A stretch of DNA of 8,426 nt from positions 1-8,426 of the forward strand of contig JASHUH010000021.1 in the NCBI GenBank assembly GCA_030040115.1. The letters run 5' to 3'. Of this stretch, positions 6,434-8,426 are shown in pieces. Below the pieces are notes generated by a model, which was not told where the DNA came from, made no database searches, and worked only from the letters and a program-made list of their open reading frames with translations. Made by a program: the position numbers and the translations under genes. The DNA is from Acidobacteriaceae bacterium (GTDB lineage: Bacteria > Acidobacteriota > Terriglobia > Terriglobales > Acidobacteriaceae). Each line of letters opens with the position of its first letter. Positions within the stretch are counted from its first letter, which is position 1.

Positions 6434-8425
6434 TCACTGCACGCGCAATTCTCCGTTGGGCAGGAAGGCCATGCCGGCCAGTTGCTTTCCCGACGCCAGT
6501 ACGTTCCTCACCCGTTCCGGGTTTGCCGCGCTTCGCGCGGCGGCTTCATTGAGCAAACGCAGGGCGGTCGCCGGAGCCGTTGCGGCCGGCAAGCGAAAGA
6601 TCCAGGGCACATTGGCCGAGGTAAGAGTTTTGTCGTCGCACAAAGCGACAACTGGAACAAAAGCCTTCAGCGCCAATTGTTCCGACAAGTGCGCGGCGTC
6701 GCGGTCCAAAGCGATGATGGCCAGCGCGCGCTCGCGCCACAGCGCGTGCACCAATTGTGTTGAGGCAACTCCCCAGTTCTGTCCGCTGTCGACGGGCAAC
6801 AAGGTCCACGCGCGCCCGTTTCGCGAGGCCAGCGCCAACTGCGCTTTCATAGCCGCCGACTGCGCCACTTGGTCTGCATGCGGGCCAAACAGCACCACGC
6901 GCAAGAGCCCCGGCGGCGCATCGGGGCGCGGCGGTCCGTTGTAACCCACGCCATCCTCGCCCACGCGCGCGTAGGGTGCCGACGACGCGGACGGCGCCGG
7001 CGCGTCAGCAAGGTGTTGCGCTGTGGGCGGCTTATCCATCGTTGCGAGCCGGTAGGCGATGGCGTCATTGTGTACGGCCCCCAGATACATAGGAGCCACA
7101 TTCTTCTGGTTGGGATCGAAGATCATGTGTCCGGTCACGCCGTCATACTCTTCGATGTCCGCGAGCGCGTCGTGAATCCGCGCACGATTCAGCCCAGCCT
7201 TGCAGATGGAATCCAGCAGCATATTCATGGCGTCATAAGCCAGCGAGGCAAACTGCTCCGGCTTTTCGTGGAAGCGGGCCTCGAAGCGGCGGTTGAAGTC
7301 GAGCCAACGGGGATCGTTGCGTGTTGGGTCGTAGGGAAAAACAGCTTCGAAACCCTCGGCGGCGGAGCCGGCTTGAGCCAGCAATTCCGGCCCCAGCGTG
7401 CGGTAGGAGCCGAAGACGCGCTGCTTCATACCCATTGCGCGCATTTGTTTCAGAATGCCGGCAGCCTCGCCTTCATCGGCCCATAGCACGATTCCATCGG
7501 CGCGCGAGTCGCGGATGATTTGCAATTCGCGCGTGAAATCTGTATCGCCGGGCAGGTACTCCTGTTCGATGACCACCGGGTGACCCAACCGGATCGAGGC
7601 GTTACGAAAATTGGGTACGCCCATCCTCCCATAGCGATTGTTCACCCGCAAGATCGCCACGCGCTTCAGGCCAAGTTCCGTATATATTCGCCGAGCGAGT
7701 GTGAGACACTGCACGCGGTCGTCCTGCAGATCGGTGAAGTACCACGGAATGAGGGTTTCGGGGATGGTAGGATCGGTCGAGGCGGAGTTGACGATGGGAG
7801 TTTCAGCTTTCAGAGAGACGCGAAGGACGATGTGGGTCGTCTCGGAGCTGATGGAGCCGAAGATGGCCCAGTCCTGATCGTCGTAAATCATCTTGACGGC
7901 TTCATCGCCTGCCGAGCCCCAGATGGCCGAGTCGGTGGGCCGGTCGTTGCCATACACGGCTTTGGCCTGCCAGTTGTTGTAGTCGTCGTGCAGCATGAGG
8001 CGGAAGGGCTTGCCGCCGTAGCCGCCGTTGGCGTTGGCCTCTTCCACGGCCAGTTGGGCGCCGTGCAACATGCGCATGCCGTAGACGTAGTCGGGGTCAT
8101 TCGGCTGGACGGGGCCGAGGAAGCCGATGCGAACCTCAGTGATGTTCGTGGGAGCAGGAATGTCGCGCCCGGCCCCGGTATAGATATTTGGACTGACATA
8201 GTACTTGTAATAAGGGAGTTCGAACTTGGCGAACGGGCGCAGGTCCGCAGGCACGCCCGCATACGGCTCAACCACTCGATCTTTTGGCGGGGCCGGCGGA
8301 TGCGCTCCGCACTCGCACACATGCGCAGGCTTCTCCGCACTCGCGCCTGCGCTCTGGCCCGCGGCGCTCAGCACGCCGCTTGCGGCCCACAAGCACGCCG
8401 CGACAAGTATCGATTCTCTGTGCAT
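6434..8425 (-). CDS. ABC-type periplasmic substrate-binding protein (type I fold) with an extra partial domain
   Basis: This 663-residue protein is about 1.7 times the usual length of a Leu/Ile/Val- or amide-type binding protein (near 370-400). A signal peptide covers about 1-23 (hydrophobic 6-22). A Cys/His-rich segment follows (His35, Cys37, Cys39, His42), then a conserved-looking linker (VVEPYAGVPADLRPF, 51-65). Residues about 97-460 form a complete type I periplasmic-binding fold: RIGFLGP strand (99-105), AQLAVEEAN (123-131), ETPIVNSAS (208-216), AILRVNNRYG (257-266), SLAYDAMN (394-401) and a closing GHMIFDPN (432-439). A Pro/Ala-rich linker (about 465-505) leads to residues 507-663, which repeat the first lobe and the closing strand. 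It presumably binds a small amino acid or amide-like ligand for transport or sensing; no permease or ATPase gene is in the window. The ATG is one base from the right edge, so its ribosome site and any earlier start cannot be seen. Confidence 0.92.
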   Translation of the reverse strand: MHRESILVAACLWAASGVLSAAGQSAGASAEKPAHVCECGAHPPAPPKDRVVEPYAGVPADLRPFAKFELPYYKYYVSPNIYTGAGRDIPAPTNITEVRIGFLGPVQPNDPDYVYGMRMLHGAQLAVEEANANGGYGGKPFRLMLHDDYNNWQAKAVYGNDRPTDSAIWGSAGDEAVKMIYDDQDWAIFGSISSETTHIVLRVSLKAETPIVNSASTDPTIPETLIPWYFTDLQDDRVQCLTLARRIYTELGLKRVAILRVNNRYGRMGVPNFRNASIRLGHPVVIEQEYLPGDTDFTRELQIIRDSRADGIVLWADEGEAAGILKQMRAMGMKQRVFGSYRTLGPELLAQAGSAAEGFEAVFPYDPTRNDPRWLDFNRRFEARFHEKPEQFASLAYDAMNMLLDSICKAGLNRARIHDALADIEEYDGVTGHMIFDPNQKNVAPMYLGAVHNDAIAYRLATMDKPPTAQHLADAPAPSASSAPYARVGEDGVGYNGPPRPDAPPGLLRVVLFGPHADQVAQSAAMKAQLALASRNGRAWTLLPVDSGQNWGVASTQLVHALWRERALAIIALDRDAAHLSEQLALKAFVPVVALCDDKTLTSANVPWIFRLPAATAPATALRLLNEAAARSAANPERVRNVLASGKQLAGMAFLPNGELRVQ

Positions 8426-8426
8426 G

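Noticed and set aside
6869..7486. Plus-strand open frame of 205 residues
   Set aside because: It is antisense to the binding-protein gene, with composition typical of a shadow frame.

Overview
The window is GC-rich bacterial DNA with four complete or near-complete protein genes, one probable small gene and the probable first codons of a gene leaving the left edge. Three of the four large products carry signal peptides. An ASPIC/UnbV propeller protein, a bacterial GtaA-type glutaminase-like protein and an oversized periplasmic-binding protein together fit an Acidobacteriota-like heterotroph (inference from gene content, not from a marker gene). I see no rRNA, tRNA, CRISPR array, transposase or integrase.

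Layout, left to right. (1) At the left edge a minus-strand gene probably starts at 10, with an upstream AAAGGA and a sigma70-like promoter at 125-154. (2) An amidase-signature hydrolase lies on the minus strand (332-1657), most like short AMI1-type amidases. (3) A 69-residue ORF (1764-1973, minus) overlaps the stop of the next gene by ATGA. (4) A secreted seven-loop FG-GAP/VCBS protein with a C-terminal ASPIC/UnbV domain is on the minus strand (1970-3850), using a TTG start with a good Shine-Dalgarno. (5) A divergent control region of about 330 bp (3851-4178) holds an extended -10 promoter for the minus gene and a 12-bp perfect palindrome. (6) A secreted GtaA/DUF4965-type glutaminase-family protein is on the plus strand (to 6332). 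(7) A type I periplasmic-binding protein converges on it from the right (6434-8425, minus), with an additional partial copy of its own domain.

How they may work together: the propeller gene and the small ORF look translationally coupled, and the amidase could be read from the same strand after a 106-bp gap. The glutaminase-like protein, the amidase and the amino-acid/amide-type binding protein could all belong to amide or amino-acid nitrogen scavenging, but no shared operon proves it; the glutaminase gene is on the opposite strand and the binding-protein gene has its own unit.

The least ordinary items are the internal partial duplication in the binding protein, with its Cys/His-rich segment after the signal peptide, and the ATGA-coupled small ORF. 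I found no clear evidence of a wholly new multi-gene system.
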